DNA of 64,000 nt from Copromyces sp. CBS 386.78 (Eukaryota > Ascomycota > Sordariomycetes > Sordariales > Sordariaceae), in NCBI GenBank assembly GCA_030685235.1, contig MU839126.1, positions 60,031-124,030 on the forward strand. The letters run 5' to 3'. Positions within the stretch are counted from its first letter, which is position 1, and every line of letters begins with the position of its first letter. Shown here in pieces: positions 47,495 through 58,620 of this stretch. The position numbers and the translations under genes are program-made. The notes beneath the pieces are model-generated. The model worked only from the letters and a program-made list of their open reading frames with translations. It was not told the origin of the DNA and ran no database searches.

Positions 47495-47655
47495 GGGGCT
47501 TATACGGCGAAGAATTTTACTTATATTTTCGTTTAAGTTCCGCTTATAGCTCTATAATAAATAATTAGATAATAGTTTGTAAATTAGGTATAGATTATTA
47601 GAATTATAAGCGGAATTCAAACGAAAATATAAATAAGATTCTTCGTTAGCGGAAC
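47495..47655. repeat. Imperfect inverted repeat, ~45-bp arms
   Basis: The arm at about 47495-47550 (containing ATATTTTCGTTTAAG) is matched in reverse complement at 47597-47655 (CAAACGAAAATATAAATAAG). The second arm is followed by a partial direct copy (GAACGAAAATATAAA). Arms differ by transitions. Confidence 0.7.
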
Positions 47656-48592
47656 CCGAACGAAAATATAAAAAAGATTCGTAGGGATTTATTCGGTAGT
47701 AATAAGTTTAGTAATTTTGGATAACAAATGGGAAAAGTCCTATATAACTATTTTTTCGTTATTATTATTTCCTACTTCGGGAATATAAAGACGGTTATTC
47801 TATTATTATTATAAGGGTATATAATATAATTCATTATATTAAAAGTTTTGAATTCTTTAAAAGTATTATCGAAGATAAGTTTCGAATACCGATTCCTTTT
47901 TACTTCCTCGTAAAAATATTCGATTATTTGGAATTAGTTTGGGTAACTATTATTAATAATATATTCAATAAAGTCCGTTTTCTAAAGAGGGTCGAGTAGG
48001 AGTTAAAAATATATATAATTATTAAACGTTTAATAAATTTTAACAAATAGCGCGAAATAAGGAACGGTATCGATTTATCGATTGAAATTAATTCGAAATA
48101 TAGCTTCGCAATCGGGGCGTTATAATATAGATAATTATAATATTATATAGGGGCGAAAATAGATTTAAGGAAGGTAGGATATTAAATTTGGATTAATAGC
48201 GTTAAAATTAGAAGGGACGAATTATAATATATATATAAATTATATACTTTTATATCTTTCGGCCTTTCCTTTATAGTAAAATACGTTAAAATACTATATT
48301 CTATTTAGTATATACTAAATAGGATTTTATATAATTATATAGGGGATAATTTTTAAAGGCGGCGTAGTACGTAAATATAAAAATAAATCGATAGTCCGAA
48401 TTAAAGTAGCCTCCTTAGGATAATAGTGTAATAATTTAATAAGGAGCGTTTAATTTTCGAAAAGGAGTTCGATAAAGGTTTTTTATTTAATACCTTTATT
48501 ATATAAATTATATATAGAATACGGCAATAGTATACGGTCCTATAAATTTTTATTAATTTAACTTTTTAAAGCGAATAAACGAAATTTATATA

Positions 48593-48952
48593 ATTAAAGA
48601 CGGTAGGGCGACCCCGATTAAGGGCGGAAGGGAAACCCCAATTAAAGATGGAAGGGGGACTTTAATTAGGAATAGAAGGGGGATTTTAATTAGAAATAGA
48701 AGGGGGATCCCGATTAGGGATAAAAGGGGGATTCCGATTAAAAATAGAAGGAGGGCTGCGATTAAGGACGGAAAGAGGGCTGTAATTAAGAATAGAAGGA
48801 GGGCTATGATTAAAAATAAAAGGAGGGTTGTAATTAAGGACGGAAGGAGGGCCGTAATTAAGGACGGAAGGAGGGCTGCGATTAGGGATAGAAAGAAGGC
48901 TGTAATTAAAGACGGAAAGAGGGCTACAATTAGGGACGGGAGGGTCGTTAGG
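48593..48952 (+). repeat. 24-bp minisatellite, 15 units, in-phase (8-codon repeat)
   Basis: Units of the form ATTAAGGACGGAAGGAGGGC plus four bases recur every 24 bp from 48593; the 15th starts at 48929. Read in one plus-strand frame, each unit gives Ile-Lys/Arg-Asp/Asn-Gly/Arg-Arg/Lys-Arg/Gly-Ala/Thr/Ile-Val/Pro without a stop. Periods divisible by three and unbroken frame suggest a repeat within a former protein. The array is richer in G than its surroundings. Confidence 0.9.
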
Positions 48953-49269
48953 ATTAGAATTAAAATTAATTAAATTATTATTATAAATAGGGAATAGAAT
49001 ATTACCCCTACGATTTAAAGCGTTAGAATTTATATGTAAAGGATTATTAATATAAATAATTGCTTTACTTTTACCCTTTTTTATAGTAGTATGGCGTTAA
49101 TTAGTAATATAAGAATTATTAATTAGGTTGGAAAATATACTACCGACCGTAGGGGACGAATTAAATAAAATTAAAGGTAGGATTTCGTAAAGTTTAAAAT
49201 AATTAGAAGCTATATTATTAAATAATTAATTATTGGGTAAGGATTAGGGTAAATAATATACAATAGAAG

Positions 49270-49760
49270 TAATAATTAGTTATTTATATATATATTAGTA
49301 ATTTAGGAATAAATTTAAATATCGGTCTCTATTTAAATTAAACGTAAATAGGATTACTTTTAAATAACGGGTATAAATTAAATAGGAGAGAATAAAATAG
49401 GAAGTTGTTTATATATATATTAATAATTTAGGAGTAGATTTAAATACCGGTCTTTATTCGGGTTAAATATAAATAGGATTATTTTTAGATAACGGGTATA
49501 AATTAGGTAGGAGAGAATAAAATAAGAAGTCGCCTATATATATATTAGTAATTTGGGAGTAAATTTAGATACCGGTTTCTATTCGGGTTAAGCGTAAATA
49601 GGATTACTTTTAAACAACGGGTATAAATTAGGTAGGAGAGAACGAAATAGGAAGTCGCCTATATATATATTAGTAATTTAGGAGTAAATTTGGATGCCGG
49701 TTTCTATTTAGGTTGGGCGTAAATAAAATTACTCCTGGATTATAATTTATAAAATAGCCG
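49270..49760 (+). repeat. 125-bp tandem repeat, nearly four copies
   Basis: The landmark ATTTAGGAGTAAATTTA (with transitions) occurs at 49301, 49426, 49551 and 49676, exactly 125 bp apart. Each unit also contains TATATATATATTAGTAAT and a CGGGTATAAATTA segment. 125 is not divisible by three, so it is unlikely to be a coding repeat. Confidence 0.88.
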
Positions 49761-50256
49761 AAAAAAATAGTATAAAAAATATAAAAATAGTAAAGGAGAG
49801 GATAGGAATAGAAGGGTTTTAAATGAGAGTAGAATTATAGGGGAGAATAAGTTTAAATAGGGTATTATACTTTTTATATTGCCCTTCGACTAAAGTAGTA
49901 CCTATTAGACCGTTAATTTAATTAGGGTTAAAGCGAAATATAATACATTAAGGATAAGAATTAATATAGAAAAAAGTAAGGATAAGCGAATATTAAAAAT
50001 ATAGTAGAGTTAATTATTAAAGGGAAAGAGAGGGACGTATAGGTTAATAATATAATCCCTTATATTATTAAACAATTATTAATTAATTAATTATAATTTT
50101 TAAATATAAAAGTTTAATTATTTAATAAACCCCGGTATATTCTTTCAATAATTTTTATTAATATTATATATATTAATTATATAATTGTTAATATTTTTAT
50201 CTTTTATTTAATTATTAAATATTATACGATTAGATAGTTTGCGGAGATTAGGTAGG

Positions 50257-50488
50257 TATCACAGGATTACCTATAATAGCACATAACACTAGGCACTACA
50301 TAGTCGAGTCCATTGGCCATTGGCCAATAGGACCGCATATACGCACGCACCAGTGGGCCTCGGTCTGGATCCGGGCACGGCATAGCCTGCCCTATATCCA
50401 AACCGCACTCCTCCCTCCTCTCCTTCTTTCCTTCTTCGTACAACTACGTATATCCAACCATACCCCCAACAGTATTATCCCTATAATA
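50257..50488 (+). repeat. Left (5') LTR of element 3
   Basis: Pairs with 57339-57570. Outer portion GC-rich and little mutated, inner end mutated (CCCTATAATA versus CCCCGTGATA in the right copy). Confidence 0.92.
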
Positions 50489-50719
50489 GTTAATTATACC
50501 TACTATTATACTACGCGCGTACACCTTAAAATAAATTCATCGCCGCCGTCGTAAATATCTCCAACGAGCCCGCGATTTCGTCGCACCGCGACACACCTCT
50601 CTCTCGTCGCATCGCAACAAACCTCTTTTTCGTCACTATAAAGTAACCAACAAACACCATTTACATTACAAAATAGTAAATATTTATACTATAAAGTAGC
50701 AGGCACTAATTATAATTAT

Positions 50720-53700
50720 TTAAATAACGGCCTCTATTACTAATTTCGACGTTACTATTTCTACAATTAACGCTATCGTTAATTCTAAGTACGAACAACT
50801 ATTCGAAAACGTTATAGAAACCTTTAACGGTACTACTCTCTAACACCCAAATAACCTAATTGTAGAAGAAATCTTTAATACTACTTCTAAATTCGCCTAA
50901 TATACTACTTTTCCCTACGTTATTACTACTCTCGCCTAATTAATCTATATAGACTTAATTCAAACTAATATATTCGCTAACGCCGTCCAAAATTCCTTCG
51001 AAGCCGCCTACTAATAGATTACTAATTAAAAAAGCACTGTTACTAACCTTCAATAAGAATTCGCCAACTTTTAATAGGAAGCCTAATAGTTTTATAATAA
51101 TTTCGTTACAATTAACGAAATTAATACTAAATTTAAAAAGACCGCCGAAACTTAAATTAAAGCCCTCAAGAAAACTATTCGCAATAAAGTCGCTATACCC
51201 GCTTCTATCCCCGCCCCCGATTCTAATAATAAAGAAATAACTACCCCTAAGTCCCGTATTAATAAAGACCCCGCCGCTTATACCGGTAAAAATACTTTTA
51301 CCGTTAAAAAAGCCGAAATTTTTTAAAATTAGAAAAATAAGATTTAACTCTATTAATTTTAGGACGCCTAGTAATTCGATTAAAATAAGCGTTATAAATT
51401 CGTTTAAATCCTTTTGTACTTCGGCGGTAATATTTTTAAAATTCTAGCCCCCTATATAATACTTATTATTAAAGAAGTAAATCCAACGAAATAAAAGTAG
51501 GTAAACGCGGAAGCCCTCCTCGAATACTTTAATACGAAGTATAATTGTATAAACCTTACCCTCGAAGTATGCCGGGACTTTAAATCCTTTAAAATATTTA
51601 AAGGTACTAAATAATTCAATTTCGAAAATAAATTTATTACTATCGTTAATAAATATAATTTTAATAACGCTATAAAAATATATTATTTAAAAATAAAGGT
51701 TACGAACGAAATCCGTAATATTATTATTTATTAATAAAATACCCCGACCTATAATAATTTCGACGGATAGTTTACCTTCTATTGTAAATTCGCTACTAAT
51801 TTAAAAGAGTGCGATTAGCGTAATAAAACTAATATTTATTTTAAGACCGGTATTAATACCGGTAACGCCGCTACCCCCGAACGTACCGTTAATTAAAGTA
51901 ATACTACTATAAATTTTAATACTATAAACGCCGTTAACGTTTAATTATCCTATATAATTAATAAAATAATTATCGACTACTATATAAAGAATAGACTTTA
52001 TAAATACTATGCCCAAACTAAGTACTACGCCTATAAGTACCGTAACAGTATTAATACCAATATCCCCAAGGAATAAAAGGAGTGCGACCGTCACAACCGT
52101 CGTAATAGAAAAAATAATAATAATAACCGTAGCAAGCCTACTATAGGCCAAACCGGCTATAATAATAATAACAATACTCGTATTAATACCGTCGCCACCG
52201 GTAAGCCCACCGCTCCCACTACACCCCCCGCTCTAATTCCTACCTAACCTACGGAATATAGCGCGGGAAATACGCCGCCTCTCTATTAAATCGCTTAAAG
52301 AAGCCGTCGTCTATAATAATAATAAAAGAGGAAGTAAATAATTTAATAAATTTAAAAATAATTCAATTTAAGAACTTAAATTTAAATAGCTATAATAATA
52401 ATTCTATCTTCCTCTCTACTCAAATTATCTATAGACCGTATAATTAACGAAGTAAATATATTATTCTAATTAATAGTAAATATTCTACTCTCACTTTTAT
52501 TAATTGTAATTTTACTACCTACTATACTATCCCGCTATTAAAACTCCCTAAGCTAAAAGCCTTATATTTAGTAGATAATATACCTAAAAACCTCATCACC
52601 CATTATTATAAAGTCTAACTATAAATAAATTACTATATAAAAACAATCGCTATACTAATTTACAATCTAACTGATAACTACCCCGTTATTTTGGGCATAC
52701 TGTAGTTAAAGCTTTACAACCCTACAATATTATAGCCAAATAATACCGTTACCTTCACTAACCAATACGCAAACCGCTACCTTCCTACTAACCTTTCACC
52801 CTCCTTATAGCACGTACCTAAAGTCTAAAAACACACCTACACGCGTCATCACAAAACTATATAAGGCATAACCGAGGCAATCGGTTCTAACACACCAATC
52901 GCAGACCCCGCTCCCGCCACCGTTAAAAACGACACCCCTAATACCCCAAATCCCACCCCAATCGCGGACACCGTTACCGAAACTCCCAAGCGGACCAAGC
53001 CCACCATTTACCGCACCATAGCCGGCCAACGGAAATCCGACCCCTACCACCGCATTATAGTACGCAAAACGTACTTCTCGAACGAACTAATCAACCCTAT
53101 AAATATTAAGGACATAACGGCCGCCAATTTCAATTAGCTATACGAAAAGTATCATCTACGAATATTCTATATTTCGTACCCGGAATTCTATAAAATTTTA
53201 GAAGAGGCCAAAGCGGAAGAGGAAGCCCGGGCTAAAAAGGCAAAGGGGGGCGCCCTAAAGCCTAAGGAGTATAAAAACGATAAAAACGTCGTTAATAAAA
53301 GGGTAGGAATAAGAATTAAATACGACTATAATATACCCAATAATTTAGCGAACCTTACCCTAAAAATAAAACAAGAAATCTAAGACGGTAATAGCGCTAA
53401 ATACAAAAAACTACTAAATAAGCGCTACTACTTATAAATTAACGCCTACGCTAGTAAAAAATCCAAAGTTACTATCCGAACAATAAAGATCGCTAAATAC
53501 ATCTACTTCAATAATAATATAAACAAAGATTTCGAACGTTATAAAGCTATTAAACTCGCCGCCAGTATTATAAAAGAAGACGTAGCCAAATTTTACGAGA
53601 AGGCCGATAAGCCGCCTAAGACCGACGCCTAAATTAAGGAAAAATTTCCTAAATAATATTAGAATTATTTTAACATTTTTAAACTTTGTAACGTAACGGT

Positions 53701-56700
53701 CTTACCCCCCTACCGCTCTTATAATCTTAAAATCAAATTCTGCCTAGAAGAATAAGCGCCCTATATAAAATCAAAAGCGTTCAACTTCGACGAATTAAGT
53801 ATAATTAAAAAGTAAATCGATGAAAATTTCCGTAATAAATTTATCCGTCCTTCGCAATTAAAAACCGCTTCCCAAATCCTACTAATATAAAAGCTAAGCG
53901 GAAATATTAAAATTTACATAAATTATAAGGGGATTAATAATATTATTTTCAAAAACTACTACCCGTTCCCCTTAATTAAAGAAACCCTTAACGCTATTTA
54001 TAAAATAAAAATTTTCACTAAATTAAATATTATCGCCACTTTTAACTATATTCGTATTATAAAAGGATATAAATAACTAATAATATTTATTACCCGTTTT
54101 AATTTATTTAAATCACTTATCTATTTATTCGGCCTATAAAGAACATTTAATATATTCTAAAATTATATTAATAATATTTTATACAATATTCTAAATATCT
54201 ATATAATTACTTACCTAAATAATATCTTCATTTTTTCGGATAACGAAAAAGACTATTAAAAGTACATAAACGACATCCTTACCCGCCTAAAGAAAACTAG
54301 CCTATAAGTCGATATCGATAAGTGCGAATTTTATACTAAGAAAACTAAATATTTTAGATTAATTATTACGCTAGGCGGTATCGAAATAGATCTAACGAAG
54401 GTTAAAACTATCACAAATTAATAACCCCCAATATTAAAGAAATTCTTATAAAACTTCCTAAAATTTACTAACTTCTATCGTCGTTTTATTAAAGGTTTCT
54501 CGATAATAGCGGTACTATTATACAACCTTACGAAAAAGGATGCAGAATAATTATAAACTATAATATAATAATCCGCTTTTAAAACCTTAAAGGCTACATT
54601 TACTAGCGGACCAACCTTACAAATCTACGACTAGTCTAGAAAAACGGTCGTCGAGACCGATACTTCAAATTAGGCTTCTAAAAGTACCCTTTCCTAATAC
54701 GAAAATAATAGCGAACTCTACCCAATCGCGTACTTTTCAATATAGTATTTAATAGTAGAATATAATTATAATATTTATAATAAAGAATTCTTCGCTATTA
54801 TTAAAGTACTAGAAGAATAGCGCCCAAAACTAAAGGGTACTTAATAACCTTTCAATATTATTACAAATTATAAGAATTTAAAGATTTTTACGACAAATAA
54901 GCAGTTTATACCCCGCTATATATAATAATTATAATTCCTATTATAATTTAATTCTTAATCCTCTATACGCCGGGGTTACGGAATCTCTGCCCCAATATAT
55001 TAAATAAGAAGCTAGAAGATATACCTTTAAATATAAACAATTACCGCTTAAAAATAAGAAATTATAAATTTATCGACCCTATCCGCTTTAAAGAGGGGTG
55101 CCTCTCCCTATTGGTTATAATAATTAGTAATAATTTCGATTTCGATAAAAAAGTATTCTTACTATCCCTAAATACTTTAGAGGAACCGGATAAATTAATT
55201 AATAATATTATTAACGAAAATTATAATTAATTAACCCTAATATAAGAGGCCGTTAATTATTTAAAAGACTTAAATTATACCGAATAATACCCTTATATTA
55301 AAAAGAAATTTAAAATCGTTTTCGCCGAATATTCTACAATAGGAAATAAAGTTTACTATAAAGGAAGGGTATTCATCGACCTTAATAATACCGCTACCTA
55401 TTTATTATTAATCTACTATACTCACTTATTACTAACGGCCGGCCATTTAAGCAAGGATAAAATATAAGTATAAATAAACGAATATTAATATTAATTAAGT
55501 ATAGCGGAGGCCGTTAAGGCCTATTATAAAGGTTACTTAATATACTCTAAAACGAAAGTATTACGACGGGCTAAAGTAAGTTACTTTAAACTTATACTAG
55601 CGGCTTACGTACTATAAACTAATATATTAATTAATTATATTTCCTCCCTACTAGAAAACCTTTATTTAGGCTAGAAATTTAAATATATCGCTATCGTCGT
55701 AGACCGTTTAATAAAAATACAGTACTACATCCCGACCGTTATTATAAAAGCGGAAGAATTAACGGACCGTTTTATTAACTGCATTTATACCCTTTATAAT
55801 CTATTTAATACTATCGTTTCCGACCGCGGCACCTAATTTATATCCTTATTCTAATTTATAATCTACAAACGTTTAATTATTAAAAAACTATTAAACTCCG
55901 CTTTCCACTTATAAACTAACGCTTAAACGGAATATATTAACGTAAAAATAGAATAATATCTACGTATTTTCGTTAATTAAGCACAAACAGACTAGGTACG
56001 ATAACTACTACTAGCGGAATTTACAGGAAATAATATAGTATTATTAACTACGGGCGTAACCCCCTTCTTTATTAACTATAATTTCCACCCCCGTATAGGT
56101 ATCGAACCTACAGTAGTCGTATTATTAAAAGGTTTCTCGCTAATATAATAAAAAGAGTATATAAAGGCTAATAAATTATTCGTTCGTTTCGAAATTATTT
56201 AGGACTATATATATATTTCTATAAAGAAAGTATAAAATTAGTATAAAGCTAACGCTAATAAAAATTAGTCTAATATACCGAAATACCGCGCTAAGGATCT
56301 TATATTATTTAATACGATTAATCTTAATAACGGCAAACTATATAATAAACTATCCCTACAATAAAAAAACCCCTTTAAAATAAATTAAATACGATCCTAC
56401 AACGTTAAATTAATTTTACCCGCTAATATAAAATATTCGCCAATATTTTACGTTTCTATAATAAAACCTTACTATAAAGGCCTCCCTAACTAAACCAATT
56501 TATAAAGCGATATACGAACTAATGAAGGTAAAATAATAGTAAGAATAGACGATTACGAAGAAATAGTAGAGTAGGAGTCTAATAAATTCTTAAACTATTT
56601 CTAACGAAGAAGCAACCGTTACTAGTTCTATACTATAAAATAGAAACATTATAATCCCATTAACGAACCCCTCGATAACGTTAAAAGAATAAGGGACTCC

Positions 56701-57265
56701 GTTATTGCGTTTTACCGCGATCACCTAAACACCCCCATCCTACTAACGATTCAAAACTAACTAGAAATTAAAGCTATACTTTAAGAACGGACCCCAAAGC
56801 AAAAGGCCCCAATACCCTAAATACGCCATACGGCGTCGCTCGCACCCCAAACACGCCATACAACGTCGCCCACACCCCAAACACGCCATACGGCATCCCT
56901 AACCCCGCCCCCGAGACGCTCCAAACGCATTGCCGACCTGAAGGAGTAGATCAATACCGCCGTAATGGACATCGCAGCAGGCCGTAAAGTATAGGAAGCT
57001 ACGGTCGAATTAGTAAACCGGGAATTCGAACCCCTATTCGAAGAGGATTCAAAGAAGATAAACGAATTCTTCTATAAAGTATTTAGGAAGTTAACGGAAG
57101 TCTAGCAAGGAAAGCGGCCCCCGATAAAGAATGTAGAAGTACGCTTAGAAGTTAGAACCTACTAGTAAGGTAACGACGATATTCGATTACGGATCACAAG
57201 CGTTGAATTACGGACCAAAGAGTTAGAAAACGGCCAATCACGGATCGAAGAGTTGGAATAAAGGA
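50720..57265 (+). pseudogene. gag-pol relic of element 3 (chromovirus-like order)
   Basis: Gag-like text runs about 50.73-52.3 kb, with ALLEYFNTKYN and a charged Arg/Asn-rich end. A protease remnant appears near 52.56-52.72 kb (YLVDN where a DSG/DTG triad would be, then DNYPVILGI). Reverse transcriptase follows at about 53.9-54.55 kb (NYKGINNIIFKNYYPFPLI, YLNNIFIFSDNEKDY in place of YLDD, DIDKCEFYTKKTKYF, FTNFYRRFIKGFS). RNase H is at about 54.65-54.85 kb (YNYNIYNKEFFAIIK). Integrase spans about 55.4-56.35 kb (GHLSKDK, VVDRLIK, NTIVSDRGT, LLLAEF). A chromodomain-like end is near 56.5-56.7 kb (DDYEEIVE, NKFLNYF, EPLDNVK). A C-terminal extension to about 57265 includes a 30-bp repeat. Catalytic acidic residues are damaged by RIP. 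Stretches near 52.8-53.3 kb and after 56.7 kb are the least mutated; the minus frame at 52805-53050 is a shadow. Confidence 0.9.
56821..56905 (+). repeat. 30-bp repeat, three copies, in the pol C-terminal extension
   Basis: ACGCCATACGGCGTCGCTCG-type units start at 56823, 56853 and 56883, exactly 30 bp apart, so they encode a 10-residue repeat of the form QTRHTASxTP. Each unit contains the near-palindrome CGCCATACGGCG. Confidence 0.85.
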
Positions 57266-57338
57266 TAATCTATTATTTTATATATATATACTAAATAGAT
57301 CGTTTAAAGCTCTATAAACTTCTTTTACAAGGAGGTAG

Positions 57339-57570
57339 TATCACAAAATTACCTATAATAGCATATAGCACTGGGCATTGTATAGTCGAATCCATTAGCT
57401 ATTAGCCAATAGGACCGCATGCACGCACGTACTAGTAGGCTTCGGTCTAAATCCGGGCACGGCACAGCCTGCCCTATATCCAGACTGCACTCCTCCCTCC
57501 TTTCCTTCTTTCCTTCCTCGTACAACTACGTATATCCAACCATACCTCCAACGGTGTCATCCCCGTGATA
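57339..57570 (+). repeat. Right (3') LTR of element 3
   Basis: Inner end mutated (TATCACAAAATTACC), outer end intact (ATCCCCGTGATA), followed by GTAGG. 232 bp. Confidence 0.92.
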
Positions 57571-58305
57571 GTAGGTAGGCCGATATATATTAAAATATAC
57601 TAAGGTTTATAATTATTTATTAATATAAAGAGCGTATTAAAGCGGACTTATTCGGGCGTTTATACTAAGGTTCGTATCCTTTTATTAAATAGAGAATAAT
57701 AATTATATAACTAAGATAATTAAATTTATATATTAGGATAAGGACGCCGATTAAATATATAGAAGACTTTACTTTACGGGCGTAATAAGAGTATAATTAA
57801 TATTATATTAGTATATATATTAAATATACTTTATTTCCTAATAATTTTAAGGGTATTAAGGATAGAAAACGGTTTTAACTAGCCGAAGAAATTTTATAAG
57901 GGGTAATACTAAGTAATATTTATATTTAGCCCGATAGGTAGTAGGATAATTACTGGAACCTACGGTAAAATAAATAATTAATTTACTATCCTTCTAATTA
58001 ATAGAATTAATAAAAGTAAAAGTCGACTTATATAGTAAACGATTAGTAAAGCCCGATTATAATATATTAGATTATATAATAAATAAATATTAGGATCCTC
58101 TATTTTTCTAATATAAGACGGCTAATAAAAATAATAATTTCTAATTTAATTCTATATTTAAATTTTATAAGGGACGAATTATATTTACCTTTATTAGATT
58201 TAAGTATATTTATTAGATTTATTATTATTTAATTTATAACTTCGGAAATTACTATACTCTAAGCTATTATTATTATAATTATTATTGTTATTAGTTTTAT
58301 TATCC

Positions 58306-58620
58306 GCCGAATCGCTATTATTTTAATTATTTTCTATTAAAGCGCCCTTTTTAATATTTAGTATATTTTCGCCGTTTTTAACGGAAATATATTTATTATA
58401 CTTATCGTTTGCCGAATTGCTATTACTTTAATTATTTTTTACTAAAGCGCCTTCTTTAATATTTAATATATTTTTGCCGTCCTTAAAGGAAATATAATTA
58501 TTATACTTATTGTCCGCCGAATTGCTATTATTTTAATTATTTTCTATTAAGGCGCCCTCTTTAATATTTAATATATCTGCGCCGTTCTTTGGGGAAATAT
58601 AGCTATTATATTTATTATTT
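58306..58620 (-). repeat. 105-bp tandem repeat, three copies, in phase
   Basis: GCCGAATTGCTATTA-type starts occur at 58306, 58411 and 58516, exactly 105 bp (35 codons) apart. On the minus strand each gives text like NILNIKEGALIENN followed by NNSNSADNKYNNYIS, interrupted by one stop at the same place (a CAA/CGA or TGG changed by transition). Confidence 0.88.

Larger units (their letters stand above)
44552..50251. other. RIP-degraded block with several old duplications, no identifiable gene
   Basis: AT-rich with stops in all frames. Contents I can support are internal repeats: 44755-45037 with 45507-45789; 45041-45192 with 45271-45422; 46670-46890 with 46933-47155; an inverted pair at 47495-47550 and 47597-47655; a 24-bp minisatellite at 48593-48952; and a 125-bp tandem array at 49270-49760. 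The minisatellite encodes an 8-residue repeat on the plus strand, hinting at an ancient protein-coding gene. No LTR pair recognised. Confidence 0.5.
50257..57570 (+). mobile_element. Complete but RIP-degraded Ty3/gypsy LTR retrotransposon, element 3
   Basis: Direct LTRs of 232 bp at 50257-50488 and 57339-57570 start TATCAC and end GTGATA or ATAATA, with GTAGG duplications at 50252-50256 and 57571-57575. A purine-rich AAGGAGGTAG lies just before the right LTR as a polypurine tract. Total 7314 bp. The interior is plus-strand gag-pol with many stops. It belongs to a different LTR family from elements 1 and 2. Confidence 0.92.

Noticed and set aside
52805..53050. 81-codon Gly-rich minus frame
   Set aside because: Antisense shadow of a lightly mutated part of the plus-strand pol relic.
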